In this document: piece by piece, positions 1 to 10,139 of the stretch
Position numbering within the stretch: position 1 is the stretch's first letter
Layout of the letters: each line of letters begins with the position of its first letter
Source: Enoplolaimus lenunculus
Taxonomy: Eukaryota; Nematoda; Enoplea; Enoplida; Thoracostomopsidae
NCBI GenBank assembly: GCA_030248215.1
Contig: JASANG010002300.1
Coordinates: 62,001-126,000, forward strand
Reading direction: 5' to 3'
Length of the DNA stretch: 64,000 bases
Notes under the pieces: generated by a model
What the model was told of the DNA's origin: nothing
Databases searched by the model: none
The model's input: the letters and a program-made list of their open reading frames with translations, nothing else
Made by a program: the position numbers and the translations under genes

Positions 1-299
1 GGGCTACAATTTCGCACCGGACATCATTTACGTCAGCTGATGATGTCATATCAACGCCACGTGAAGCGTCCGGACCACCGACACACGCTCAAGAACAGAA
101 GACAAAGTCACACCATCGCGCCAAGCGACAAACATCACGGGTTTCGCCAATGGAATCCGGAACGATACAACAACAAGAAGCAGCTAAGGCGAGGCAAGAT
201 TCACCGTTGTCAGTCCCAACAAGTCCGACTAGCGAACGACGTCTAGACGACGATTTAGACGAGCATGATGATTTTAGCGATTTTGAACGAGGAATTTAA
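1..299 (+). CDS. C-terminal end of an unidentified protein (5' part outside window)
   Basis: The frame starting at base 3 stays open from the window edge to a TAA at 297-299, giving about 98 residues. The composition is protein-like: rich in Ser, Thr, Pro, Glu and Gln, then a strongly acidic tail (DDDLDEHDDFSDFE) ending FERGI. The basic Gln/Lys/Arg stretch before the tail contains MESGTIQQQEAAKARQ. No domain or membrane segment is visible, so this looks like the disordered cytoplasmic or nuclear tail of a larger protein whose other exons lie to the left. The only internal Met gives a short reading frame, so the segment is easy to miss. The coding call rests on frame openness and composition. 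Identity unknown. Confidence 0.6.
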   Translation, partial: ATISHRTSFTSADDVISTPREASGPPTHAQEQKTKSHHRAKRQTSRVSPMESGTIQQQEAAKARQDSPLSVPTSPTSERRLDDDLDEHDDFSDFERGI

Positions 300-1049
300 A
301 ATAAGTCAAACTAGAACGATCTAAATTTAAATTCAATTGGAGTTTGAGTTTTTTAACTCAGAACTGCGGCGCCAGTAAATTTGAAAGCTTCATTCAAACA
401 ATAACGATGTATGAACGTGTTAAATTTTGCTAAGATTTGAAATTCGAAATTGCAAAAATTAGCTGGTACTGGCGAACTTTGGTGAAATATCGCTTCGAAA
501 CATATCAATGTTGTTAACGGAAAACTTGCAATGTTATGTGTTTCTTCAGTACTTGTTCCATAAATATGCAATTGACTGGTTTCGCACGCAGTCATAAGTT
601 ATGTAGAAACTGCAATACTTACTTCAGAAGGCGAAGGCTTTGAAGACACCACAAATTATTATTTGTATCGACTTCCGGTTGCGCATATTTTTCGTGCGGC
701 GCTGTCCGTCACCGTCCGATCCGTACGTAACCATCATTTACCGTATGGTGTCGTACGTGAGTAATTAGCTTTTGATACTGCTCTGTGGCGCGTTGTGATG
801 TTCGGCGGCGTACGGTGACGGACTGCGCCGGACGTTATCAAAAGCGTAGCGCAACACTTTTTTAGTCTTGAGTTATTCAATTATGAAACTGCTTTGATAA
901 TTAAGTTTAGTCAAAAATGCTCGTTTAAAGGTTGTTTCACAAGATTTTTGTTTTTGATACCTTGAGAAACTTATGATCGATGCGAGTTTTTTTCCGTGAA
1001 CGTAATATTAATGAGCCAAGGAACGGCGAACAATTTATGTTCATGACTG
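300..1049. other. No gene seen; 3' flank of the left-edge gene
   Basis: AT-rich sequence with no convincing exon. A more GC-rich patch at about 660-850 has several CGT/ACG-rich words (gtccgtcaccgtccg, ggcgtacggtgacggactg) that are partly self-complementary and may be the ends of a small degraded foldback element. Confidence 0.4.
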
Positions 1050-1240
1050 GGGCCCATGTAAAGATCAGGGGCGGAAAGTTTTTCTGTAGGACTAGAATAG
1101 AAGGTTTCTACTAATTTTTTTTCTTTGATTAGGCTTAGGCTGAGAAATAAACTCATTCTTACGCTTAGGCGTAGGCTTAGGCTTAGGGAGGCTTAGGAAT
1201 AAGCTTATAATACTGTTCCGTTCCTGTTCTTTACATTGGT
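1050..1240 (+). mobile_element. Non-autonomous hAT-like MITE with internal TTAGGC tract (copy 1)
   Basis: The left end GGGCCCATGTAAAG and right end CTTTACATTGGT are inverted repeats. They are flanked by catgactg (1042-1049) and catgacag (1241-1248), a 7-of-8 match expected for an 8-bp target-site duplication. The interior contains a TTAGGC-type run near 1130-1195. Further copies lie at 34113-34304, 40063-40198 and 52936-53377, with degraded ones at 51190-51365, 54105-54233 and 56168-56331. Confidence 0.65.
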
Positions 1241-1248
1241 CATGACAG

Positions 1249-1400
1249 GCAAAGTTAAACATTGCCCGAGTGTATACGCCTTAGATTCGCTAAAGTTTGT
1301 ACGGCGTTTAACGCAAATTGTATATTGTTTTATTGAAGATATGCTTAGTTTAATAGGAAATAATGCAAACATTAACTATGAGGTCAACAAAATTATTCAG
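1249..1400 (+). CDS. Candidate internal exon, unidentified
   Basis: Between a possible acceptor (catgacag, 1241-1248) and a good donor (ATTCAG|GTAGCA at 1401), one frame is fully open and protein-like: KVKHCPSVYALDSLKFVRR followed by a hydrophobic helix-like stretch ending NYEVNKIIQ. The acceptor is the target-site duplication of the MITE at 1050-1240, so the splice site could have been created by the insertion. No family recognised; a non-spliced reading is open to a stop near 1478. Confidence 0.25.
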
Positions 1401-1503
1401 GTAGCAGACTTGATTTCAAGTTTAAAACATATTCTATCGTATCCTATTCACCGATCAAACGCTTTGTTTATAGCCTAAATTTATGATTTATTGATAGTCC
1501 CTA

Positions 1504-1775
1504 AGGCTGGTACGGAGCCCAGCTTCACCTTCAGTAGAATTGTGGCTGGAGGTTCCGGCAATTTCGGTGGTGAAATTTTTGTTCACCGAATCTGTGCCTT
1601 TTAGTGATTTGTTTACGAGTATGAAGAAGTTTTGCAAGCTTTTACCGAGCGTAAAAACAATTTTTAACGACACTTTGCAGATAATTGTCAAAATTAGCAA
1701 ATTCAACAACATTTTCGTTATATAATTTTGCTTCACCTCCGGCTCCGGTTGCGGCTTACCTCCGGTGTCTCCCAT
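1504..1775. mobile_element. Degraded CCGGTT-type hAT-like MITE
   Basis: Ends and interior resemble the elements at 22833-23205 and 33321-33682: a start with ggctggaggttccggcaat, a middle with a TTTTGCTAAAATTAGC-like stretch, and an end with cacctccggctccggttgcg. No intact target duplication is visible. Confidence 0.5.
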
Positions 1776-2269
1776 GTTACATATCGACAAGAAATGGTTC
1801 ACTGTGAAAATGGTGAGTCAAATTGACTTTCTCTGAAATAGGCCTTTTTGGACTACACAAATTGAGCCAAAATTCGACTCCGCCAAAGTAAAATTCGACT
1901 CGCCAGAGTCAAATTCGGCTCACTGAGGCGTAACGTTTAGTCGAATTTGATTCAGTTTGTGCAGTCCGGAAAAGCCTATTTCGGAAAGAGTCAATTTGAC
2001 TCATCATTTTTTGCAGTGTACGGTCGCATGGTATGAATGCTTTTATGTCTTTCAAATTGCAGAATATAATTTATTGAAGTTTTATATATGTGCAGTCATT
2101 CAACTTGAATTTACTATATTCGTATACCTATAAATAATATTGCAACTGTAATATCGCGGTTTTTTTTCAAAAACCTCTCGCTAAGCTCAAAACAGTGCCG
2201 TTAATCCTTTCACACCATAGCTAAGCCGAGTTTTAGTCTCTGACCTGACATTGAACTTTGACTGAAATT

Positions 2270-5200
2270 TTATATCGAGGATCGGCTTTTACGTAATTCA
2301 ATTGCCGACGATTCGTTAGTCGAAAGTCTTCTACTTGCATAGGCAACGCTATAAGATTTATGGCATTTTTTCAGCCAATGAAATCGTTCAAATTGTGGTT
2401 GTTGTTGTTGTTGTTGTTTTTGCGGATTTGGTGCAATTTGATTCGTTAGCTGGCATGGCAAAAACGTTTCAATCGCCTTCTCACGAAGGATACTATTCAT
2501 ATAGAGGTATATAAACGGATTGAGGCCGTTGAATAGCCGCATTACAATCACGAACGCAAATGCAACAGACCGCCATTCATGCGGATGTAGTGAACCATAG
2601 AGTAGAACGACGAATAAAATATCGATAGCTTAAAAAGTGTAACAATTTTATTTTATAGCATTTTCGGTGCGTAATAAATTCTTGTACAAAATATTGCCGG
2701 CTTCGTTTCGCATCCGGAACCCGGGTATCCGGTTTTCTTAAAACCCTGAACAGCCATATTTAGGTGTAAAGTGCACTTGTACACCTTACCTCTCAGATTA
2801 AGGATTAGGATGTGGTTCAGGCTATACTTAGCCTTTTCTTAACCTCAACTAGAGTCTAAGCCTGAACCTAAGCATGTGGAAATAAGCGTACAAGGGAAAG
2901 TGTATATTTTGCCGATCGTCGCATTGTAAGAAATCACTGCTCTGGGTTGTTGCGTGTCGCTGCGAATCCTTTAATATGAAATGCTGTTTTAATAAAAACA
3001 GTTTTTAGGTAGAAAAACTATGAAATGAATCGCAACTGTAGCAAAACGTAATTTTAGCTTCAATATAAACACTATTTTCGAAACGAGAAAATCGTTTTGT
3101 ATTTTCAGTGAGAGTTCTACCAATCGATTTGATTAAACAACCCCTAGGGGGCTCTCACGTCTTGTGGTGATTCAGTACTATGTATACGTGTTGTAATTGT
3201 TAAACACGGTGCGATATATACTATTTAACGTATATACACTGCGCTGAGTTGCCTATTTGCAACTCAATGTGAGAAGGGGTTAATATCTGGCAGGCAAAAA
3301 CACAGTCGCACCTGGCATCCTGTATGAAAACCTACTGGATACTGGAATTTGTCGGACAACGCGAAACTTATCTAATTCACACGAAAGTAAATAAAAAACT
3401 CAAAGCCAACAAACAACAGTACTTTAGCAAACATATACTGTTTTCGATATAGAAATACTTAACGATCTGGCTTCCCTGCTCCAATCAGAAACTTACCAAT
3501 GACCAGTACCGAAATGAGCATGGCTTGAACAAGCATATTAACTTCAACTTGTTTGCGTCGTTTAACCAAATATTCAGGCAAAATTGCATGAAACCGGGTC
3601 CATCGAGAAACTGCAGCAATTGCACGAATATACAGCACAGCAACACCGAATATACAAATTGCATCAAGCGCTAATGTTGCTGACAAGAATGCAAGCTGTT
3701 TCGAACTGGCAACAATTATTGTAGCATTTTGGTGTACCGGCCGTGCTAAATCTACCTTCCTCCCTACATCAACAGTGGATTTTTTTCGTACTGCCATTTC
3801 GGTTACATAAAACGATTTATCATGTACGTCTTGCGCCTCAGAAAGCTCTGAAAGATGCGCTTTTAAGATGTTCGAGCTGTAGAATGCAGTGTAGGGTGTA
3901 GTTTTTGGTCTGGGTGCCGTTTGTGAATGGCTAATCTCAGCCAAGTCAATGCGTGGCGCTTCCGCTGGCTCAATATATTCCGGGTTATTAAACGGGCGGC
4001 TGGGACTTGAAGCTTTTGCTTGAGATGAGGTAATTACGAAACCATACTGACAACACGGTTGGGTTGGAGCAACTGCGATGAGCAGCGAAACGATCCAAAT
4101 TGAAATAATGAATGCGAGCATTCGACGACTGTTCCATGCCTGTATAAATTTAAAAATCAGTAAAATTCAATAGATCGTAAGGTTTACGCTTCATATTAGA
4201 CTCAACTTAGATTTACGCTTTAGTTTAGACATCAAACTTTTGGTTCACACTTAGTGTTCAGCACCTGGAGTCCTGGACTAGCAATTGGCCAAATTGGGGC
4301 TTACCGTATCAGCACGGATTGGATGAGCAATAGACGAATATCGATTCCAAGCGATCAGCAATAGCGTCAACACTTCAACGTACCACATTGTGTAGGAAAC
4401 GTAACTATAAATTGGCCCTGACCACGAAGGAGCAAAATCTTCGACACCCTTAATAGATCCGGCTAGTTTGAGTGATTGAAACGATTGAAAATACGCTGGT
4501 GCAAGCGCTGTTTTCGCCAGATCACAACAGTCCGCAATCGCCAAGTTGAGAACAAGTTTGTAAAATGGGCTAAAGCTTGGATTTAAAATTTAATAATTTT
4601 TTAATTTGGCTTTTACAAACTCAACAGATGTTTACTCACAGAAGCGTCGTGTTGAAATGTACTAATGGTCCGTTTTATTTAGAGTTACACCACGATTACT
4701 AGATTAGATATCGGAATATAGAGTAATCTACATCTCCACTACATCAGTATAGCATTTTTTAACTCAAAATGCAGACTTAGAGTTTCAAAAGAACAGCCCT
4801 TAAAGATTTGCTGCCATCATTGGTTGACTGGCTACATCTCATTTGTATATGTTTTAAATGTAGCAAAATTATATATAGATTTGAAACCACAACAAATCAG
4901 AGTGGGGTATTAATGTATTTAGAGTTTGGATTATAATAAAAACAATTCCAATAACATCGATACAAACACACATCTGGGGCACCAGGCATCAATCCGTTAT
5001 TTACCGCACAAGGGCTGGTCATAATGGATGCCAGCAACGTAGTGACTTCAGGGCTTACGCCGTCCGTCAAGGGCCTATAACGAATGTTACGAAAAAAATT
5101 TTAAATGGCAAAATGTACTTTGAAACATAACTTTTCATCAACATTTTTGACGGTAGTGTTGTGCAATTACTGCATTTTGTGCCGGCCGGCCGGCGGCCAA

Positions 5201-7164
5201 GGCTGCGCCACACCCATGTAATATTTCAAACGAAAAACTAAAACTAAACTAAATCCAAATCCTAAACCACCCCTTAACGGTGGCTCTGGCTACATCTAGC
5301 ATCTCTTAGAACGAAAGCTAAGCTAAGGCGTATAGGATGATGGGTTTTGGGTTGGATGGCCTCAGAAACGCATGACCTCCGCCTGTGTGAGCCTATTATT
5401 CGCATGGAGCCGGCTGTGGGTTTTATTAGTTCGAGTCAACCAATCGAGTTTAATTAAGCCTTCCAATCAGGCTCACAAGTACCAGTTATTTGAGAGTTTA
5501 TTCTAATGACACTAATAGTACGGCACGAAGTACAACGATGATATTGATAATAATGCGAGTTCACACGCAGATGAGTCCCGTAGGACGTGAATTTGAATCA
5601 GGTCCGTAGGCTGACGAAAATGGTACTAAGCTATAGATGCTATTTGATTACGTTACTTATGAGGTATGAATGCAATTGGGTTAAAACAATAAGTAGCCGT
5701 TGAGCCTACCGCGCATCCCTTGGCCCATAGCAGACTAAGCAGCTACGACAGTAAAACAATACAAACACTGTTTTTTGAACACAATGCCTTTGCTTAGACA
5801 TCAATAAAAGCGGATTGAGCCACACACAGACGGTCACACAATGTTGTAAACTGCAGGATTTAGGGCCCGGCAAATAGCCTATAGTTTTCTAGAGTGAAGC
5901 CTTCTTGGTTGAGATAAGTTTTATATCGGCGGATTCAGCTTTCTTTCTAGCACCTACATCTAAATTGGGACAGTTTTCCAACGGGTCGTCGACATGTTAT
6001 GAGCTACCAAAGTCACGGTTTGAATTTTTTCAAAACGTAGCGTAAACAAACGTAGAAAATAGCGTAAGTGTGAGCCGAGTGTGGTCTACGGGTTGTGCGG
6101 TTTGCGCTAAAATGATTACGAAACTGATGAAAGTTTGAAAATATTGCTTACACAGGCAGAGTTCGTGTGTGTCTGAGGCCACCCAACCCGGAAACCCATC
6201 ATACGATATGTAATATGCAAATTAGTTATTAGGTAACTATTCATTTATCGGTTTTGGAGGTTTGTAAGCAATTTCGTCAGATTCCTCGCACGCAAAAACA
6301 TTTCAGCCACCCTAATAATTATTGGAATAATTCAAAAAGTCCTAATTTTGTCTCGTCAATTAAGCAAATATGCAAATTACCTATTAGCTAACTATTCGAT
6401 AATCGCCTTTAAAGGTTTGTAGACAATTTATTCAGATTTCTCGCACCCGAAAACCCATTATTGCTGAAATTAGATTGCTTGTAATCCTAATAATTAGTGC
6501 AACATTGTAAAAACGCCTAATTTAGGCTTATCAACTATGCTTATATGCAAATTATCTATTAGCTAACTACTCAATTATTGGTTTTAGACGTTTGTAAACA
6601 ATTTATTCAGATTGCTCGCACCTAAGAACCCTTTAGTGCTGAAATTATATTGCTTTTAACCTTAATAAATAGTGAAATATTGTAAAAAGGCCTAATTTAG
6701 ATGTTTATGATATTTTGTTGCAATGACTCTTTACCTGACCCATTTTGAATTCTGAAACTATGGGCACAACTCGCAGCCATCTCAAACAAACAAAACTTAA
6801 ACCTAAACTAGCTTCATTTATGTTGAACCGAGCTATAAAATTTTTACTTTTCAAAATCCTCATTGATCGGTAAGGAAATCTGAGATGAAATAGTCCAATT
6901 TCATCATTATAGCCCGGCCGGTTCCTGGCCGGTGCACAACACTATTGCGGACCCGAGGCACAAATCAGTTTCAAAATTTGTCTAGGTCATGATCCGCCCC
7001 TGCAAGCATCACAATGTATTATTTATTTCTTACCTTGAAAACAATTTCCAATGTTTTACCATGACGAAAATTACTGCTAAATAGGCAATAAGCATTGTAC
7101 CAGACATGATTACAGGAATTAAACATAGCGACCAATGAGCTGGACATATTTGTTCAAATATCAT
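2270..7164 (-). CDS. Rhodopsin-like 7TM G-protein-coupled receptor, four exons
   Basis: Exons 7164-7034, 4569-4305, 4139-3497 and 2628-2270 join in phase (131+265+643+359 nt) to give 465 residues. All introns have GT donors and AG acceptors. TM1 is near residues 14-37. TM2 carries LNLAIAD (about 51-57). TM3 ends in WNRY (118-121), an NRY variant of the DRY motif. TM4 starts exon 3. TM5 is QLAFLSATLALDAICIFGVA. TM6 spans the exon 3/4 junction (MLISVLVI|AIDILFVVLL). TM7 carries NPFIY (383-387), the NPxxY motif. The TM4-TM5 extracellular loop is unusually long, about 110 residues, with an N-glycosylation sequon (NAT). The usual TM3 cysteine 25 residues before the Arg of NRY is absent. The cytoplasmic tail has a poly-Gln run coded by (GTT)n on the plus strand at 2396-2420. 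The start is the only ATG before TM1. Ligand unknown; this may be a lineage-expanded orphan or chemosensory receptor. Confidence 0.85.
2641..3496 (-). other. GPCR intron 3
   Basis: Intron between the TM6 half-exons. It holds TTAGGC-like words at 2790-2880 and a truncated TTAA-type MITE at 3138-3283. No exon was seen. Confidence 0.6.
3138..3283 (-). mobile_element. Truncated TTAA-type MITE (half copy)
   Basis: Matches the right half of the 271-bp element at 20058-20328, from the cccctagggggctctcacg stretch to the terminal atgtgagaaggggttaa. The tRNA-like half is missing. It lies inside the last GPCR intron. Confidence 0.75.
5336..6203. mobile_element. Nested MITE with ~55-bp terminal inverted repeats
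   Basis: The left arm GATGATGGGTTTTGGGTTGG (continuing gatggcctcagaaacgcatg) is matched, inverted and with a few differences, by the right arm tgaggccacccaacccg-gaaacccatcat ending at about 6203. It is about 870 bp with no coding frame, and inserted inside the 5154-6944 element. Confidence 0.6.
6206..6715. repeat. Tandem repeat, unit about 156-175 bp, three copies
   Basis: Three units, each with tatgcaaattaBctattag, ctaactattcaattatcg, gtttgtaaacaatttattcag and gaaaaccctttactgctgaa, start near 6213, 6369 and 6543. Two further units of the same family lie at 26405-26735. Confidence 0.75.
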
Positions 7165-7249
7165 TATACCGTATTATAACCTCCTAAACACAACAATCGC
7201 GTAATATTTACCAAGTGTGTAACCTAAGATCTGCCTCTAACATCCTTGT

Positions 7250-7515
7250 TCGGCGCAGGTAGCATTTTTTGCTGGAGTTTCCGACAAATTCGGTAGTGAA
7301 GATTTTTCGTATTTCTGTACACCTTTTGCCATTCAGGGCGTTTCTTTACAGAGTGAGGACAATTTCAAAACGTTTAGTTTCGGAGGTTTATTGAACAGAC
7401 AGTTTAGAATGCAGTCTTGATGTTTAGCAGATTAATGATAAAATCAACAAATTCAATATATGATTACCCATCTTGGTTCATTTTCTGTACCGTGTCTGGC
7501 TCCGGTAGCACTTCT
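7250..7515. mobile_element. Degraded CCGGTT-type hAT-like MITE
   Basis: Carries the family's internal words (gctggagtttccgacaaattcggtagtgaag, then attcag, ending tctggctccggtagc). It lies about 85 bp upstream of the GPCR start, so it may sit in that gene's promoter region. Confidence 0.45.
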
Positions 7516-7939
7516 TTTTGTACTCTGAATTGATTAACATTTTTGTTATATAAAAAGTCTATAATATAGCATTGCTTGGAGACACGGAGAGGACAACATC
7601 TGAGAAACTCACAATATTTTCTTATTCCCCCAACCGGCATTTGCCCAAAATTGTCCGAATTTATACATTTTTAAATATTTGAGCTTCTCATTACCTCTCC
7701 TGATCATTTCTAACTCAAGTTCAAATTTTTGAGAAATCTGTTTTTAAAGTTGCAGGATATTCACCCTGGGTCTAAACAATTTGTCAAGAACTCAAATTAT
7801 ATACAGTTTGGTCCAAGTCGCTGATAGCCCACCGGGCCCATGTTACTATAAAGGCCGTCCTAATTGCCCGGGACACAAATATATCCGGAGTGCACACTTA
7901 TGCGCTCCTGTTTACGTATGCACAAGCAGATATATTTAC

Positions 7940-8002
7940 GTTGGTATATATAATATATATTTATATACATATATATACATATATACACATATATATACAC
8001 AT
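7940..8002. repeat. AT-rich microsatellite (TATATA/ATACAC)
   Basis: Runs of tatatataca and acatatata directly precede the 9-bp minisatellite. Confidence 0.8.
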
Positions 8003-8004
8003 AA

Positions 8005-8595
8005 CGGTCCCAACTGTCCCAACTGTCCCATTTGTCCCATCTGTCCCAATTGTCCCATCTGTTCCAACTGTCCCAACTGTCCCATCGGTCCCGCTGTCCC
8101 AATTGTCCCATCTGTCCCAATTGTCCCATCTGTCTCAACTGTCCCATCTGTCCATCTATCCCATCTGTCACATCTGTCCCAACTATCCCAACTGTCCCAT
8201 CTGTCCCATGTGTCCTAACTGTCCCATCTGTCCCAAATGTCCCATCTGTCCCATCTGTACCAAGAGTGCCACGTGTCCCAACTGTCCCATCTGTCCCAAC
8301 TGTCCCATCTCTGTCCCATCTGTCCCATTTGTCCCATCTGTCCCAAGGGTCCCATCTGTCCCAACTGTCCCAACTGTCCCATTTGTCCCATCTGTCCCAA
8401 GGGTCCCATCTGTCCCAACTGTCCCAACTGTCCCATCTGACCCAACTATCCCAAGTGTCCCAACTGTCCCGCTGTCCCATTGTCCCATCTGTCCCATCTG
8501 TTCCATCTGTCCCATCTGTCCCATCTGTCCCAACTGTCCCAAGCCCAACTGTTCCATCTGTCCCAGCTGTCCCAACTGTTCCATCTGTCCCAATT
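8005..8595. repeat. 9-bp minisatellite, TGTCCCAWC
   Basis: About 65 units of TGTCCCAAC or TGTCCCATC run for about 590 bp, with occasional 1-base slips. Because 9 is divisible by 3, long reading frames appear on both strands (CPICPNCP, GTDGTVG and similar). These are artefacts of the repeat. Confidence 0.95.
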
Positions 8596-9065
8596 ATATT
8601 TTTGGAATACGGACCTGAACGCGGAGTTGGCGGTTTCAACCCATAGCCGAAATCACCAACTATTCACACTCCAGGTACATTGCTGTCCCGGGAAAATGGG
8701 ACGGGTACTCCCGGTACATTTCTGTCCCGTGAAAATGAGACGGCCTTTAAAGTAACACTGGCCGGCCACCTAATAATTTATTTGCCATAACTTCTTAACC
8801 ACTCTTTTGATTGCGAAAAATTTAACACCATTGGACTCAGCGCCGCAACACTTTGTCTAACTTTTGACTATTTTTAAAGTCCCAAGGGCAAAGTGGGATT
8901 TTAAAAATATATAATCGAATTTTTCAAAAATTCGAATTTGTGTGAAATGATCAGTGGAGATCATAAGGAAGTTCAAATGTATATGCAAACATATCCAAAA
9001 TTGAACCATATTTGAGCACACAGCAGCTCGGAGAATAATCGAAAAGATCCAGATGGACTTTGAAG

Positions 9066-9448
9066 CAGTGCTGCTGGTTACCCGCGGGTACGCGCATTTA
9101 ATCGTGGGCCAGGTAAGAAAATTTTGCTGCGCGTAAACCCGCGGGTAAAGAATTTCAAAGTGCCGGTAGAAGTTTGTTAATCTTTACTCATTGAAAATTT
9201 TTATAAGAAACTTGACACCAGATAATGCAGAAAAACTGGAATTTTTAAACTATTTTACCACGTATGAGTGAAAATTAAGTAGCGAGCAACATCAATGCAC
9301 TGCAAAATTACATAATTCTATTGAACGCAGAAGAAAAAATAAGGTCGGGTAAAAGGTGGGTTACGGGTAGAGGAATTTTGTGCAGTATACCCTCGGGTAA
9401 AAAACAAAATTTGCGCGGGTAAAATAACTTACTCACTTATCCCTGTGC
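9066..9448. mobile_element. hAT-like MITE with CCCGCGGGTAA termini
   Basis: The left end CAGTGCTGCTGGTTACCCGC and right end GCGGGTAAAATAACTTACTC...CCCTGTGC are imperfect inverted repeats. Flanks ctttgaag (9058-9065) and ttttgaag (9449-9456) match at 7 of 8, typical of hAT duplications. Internal copies of ACCCGCGGGTAA occur near each end. No coding frame. Confidence 0.55.
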
Positions 9449-9837
9449 TTTTGAAGCTCAACACACGGAATTCTGATTGTAAGATACGCTGAATCACTCA
9501 CCTATACCCACATCATTCAATATCAACACATTTTGGCTTCTAGAAAATGATACTTTTTGTTCTTCACAAATATAATTCCAATCTCCAAATTGACCAAACT
9601 CAGAAAGCATTTTGTATATTTAATAACCTTGCACCAGCTAATTGATTGCGAAACATGTCAACTTTATAGCCGTTTTGGCTTGACTCAAACAAAGGCTGTA
9701 TATAAGAACATCTTTATCTAAATCTTGAGATTATCATTTAAATTCTAAGTAGTGGATGTATATAAATATATATTGCAAAAGTGTCACAAAATAAAAACAA
9801 TAAATTATTCAAAGCCAGTGAACAAGGTATTAGGCGA

Positions 9838-9945
9838 TCAGCCATGCTAGGCTGCTTGCCGCACAGAAGGCCGCCGGACAAAAGACCGCATAGACAATAG
9901 GCCGCCTGGACAAAAGACCGCCTGGACAAAAAAAGGCTGTCCGTC
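9838..9945 (-). repeat. Short copy of the GTCCAGGCGG/CTTTTGTCC repeat
   Basis: Minus-strand units of cttttgtccaggcggcc, the same unit as the longer array at 15100-15390. Confidence 0.6.
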
Positions 9946-10139
9946 CAAAAGATTTGAATTTTGCCTGAAAATTCAACGTTAAGCGTGAAATTCAGATTTT
10001 TCGGTAAATTATATATTTGGCGCAAGAAAAAACACGTTACCAAACTACCCTGCGATTTTTCGAACTTGACCTAAGATAGACTACAAAAAACTAGCTAAAT
10101 AGTGTGAAAATATTTACTTAGTGAAAAAAAGTAGCAGTA

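Larger units (their letters stand above)
5154..6944. mobile_element. DNA element with TAGTGTTGTGCA termini, host of nested repeats
   Basis: The 12-bp word TAGTGTTGTGCA at 5154 is repeated inverted as TGCACAACACTA ending at 6944, and each is followed inwards by a CCGGCCGG-rich patch (5182-5200, 6912-6932). The 1.8 kb between holds another inverted-repeat element (5336-6203) and a tandem array (6206-6715). No transposase frame is visible and no clear target duplication was found. All lies in GPCR intron 1. Confidence 0.45.
7620..8980. repeat. Dispersed repeat interrupted by a minisatellite (copy A)
   Basis: Its flanks (7627-7770 and 8765-8960) resemble 37140-37690, sharing phrases such as aatatttgagcttctcatta and gtctaacttttgactatttt. 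Copy B has no minisatellite, so the block at about 7780-8755 is an insertion or expansion. Confidence 0.55.

Noticed and set aside
7860-8646. Reading frames up to 259 codons on both strands
   Set aside because: They are produced by the 9-bp minisatellite, whose period is a multiple of three; the peptides are pure repeats with no domain.
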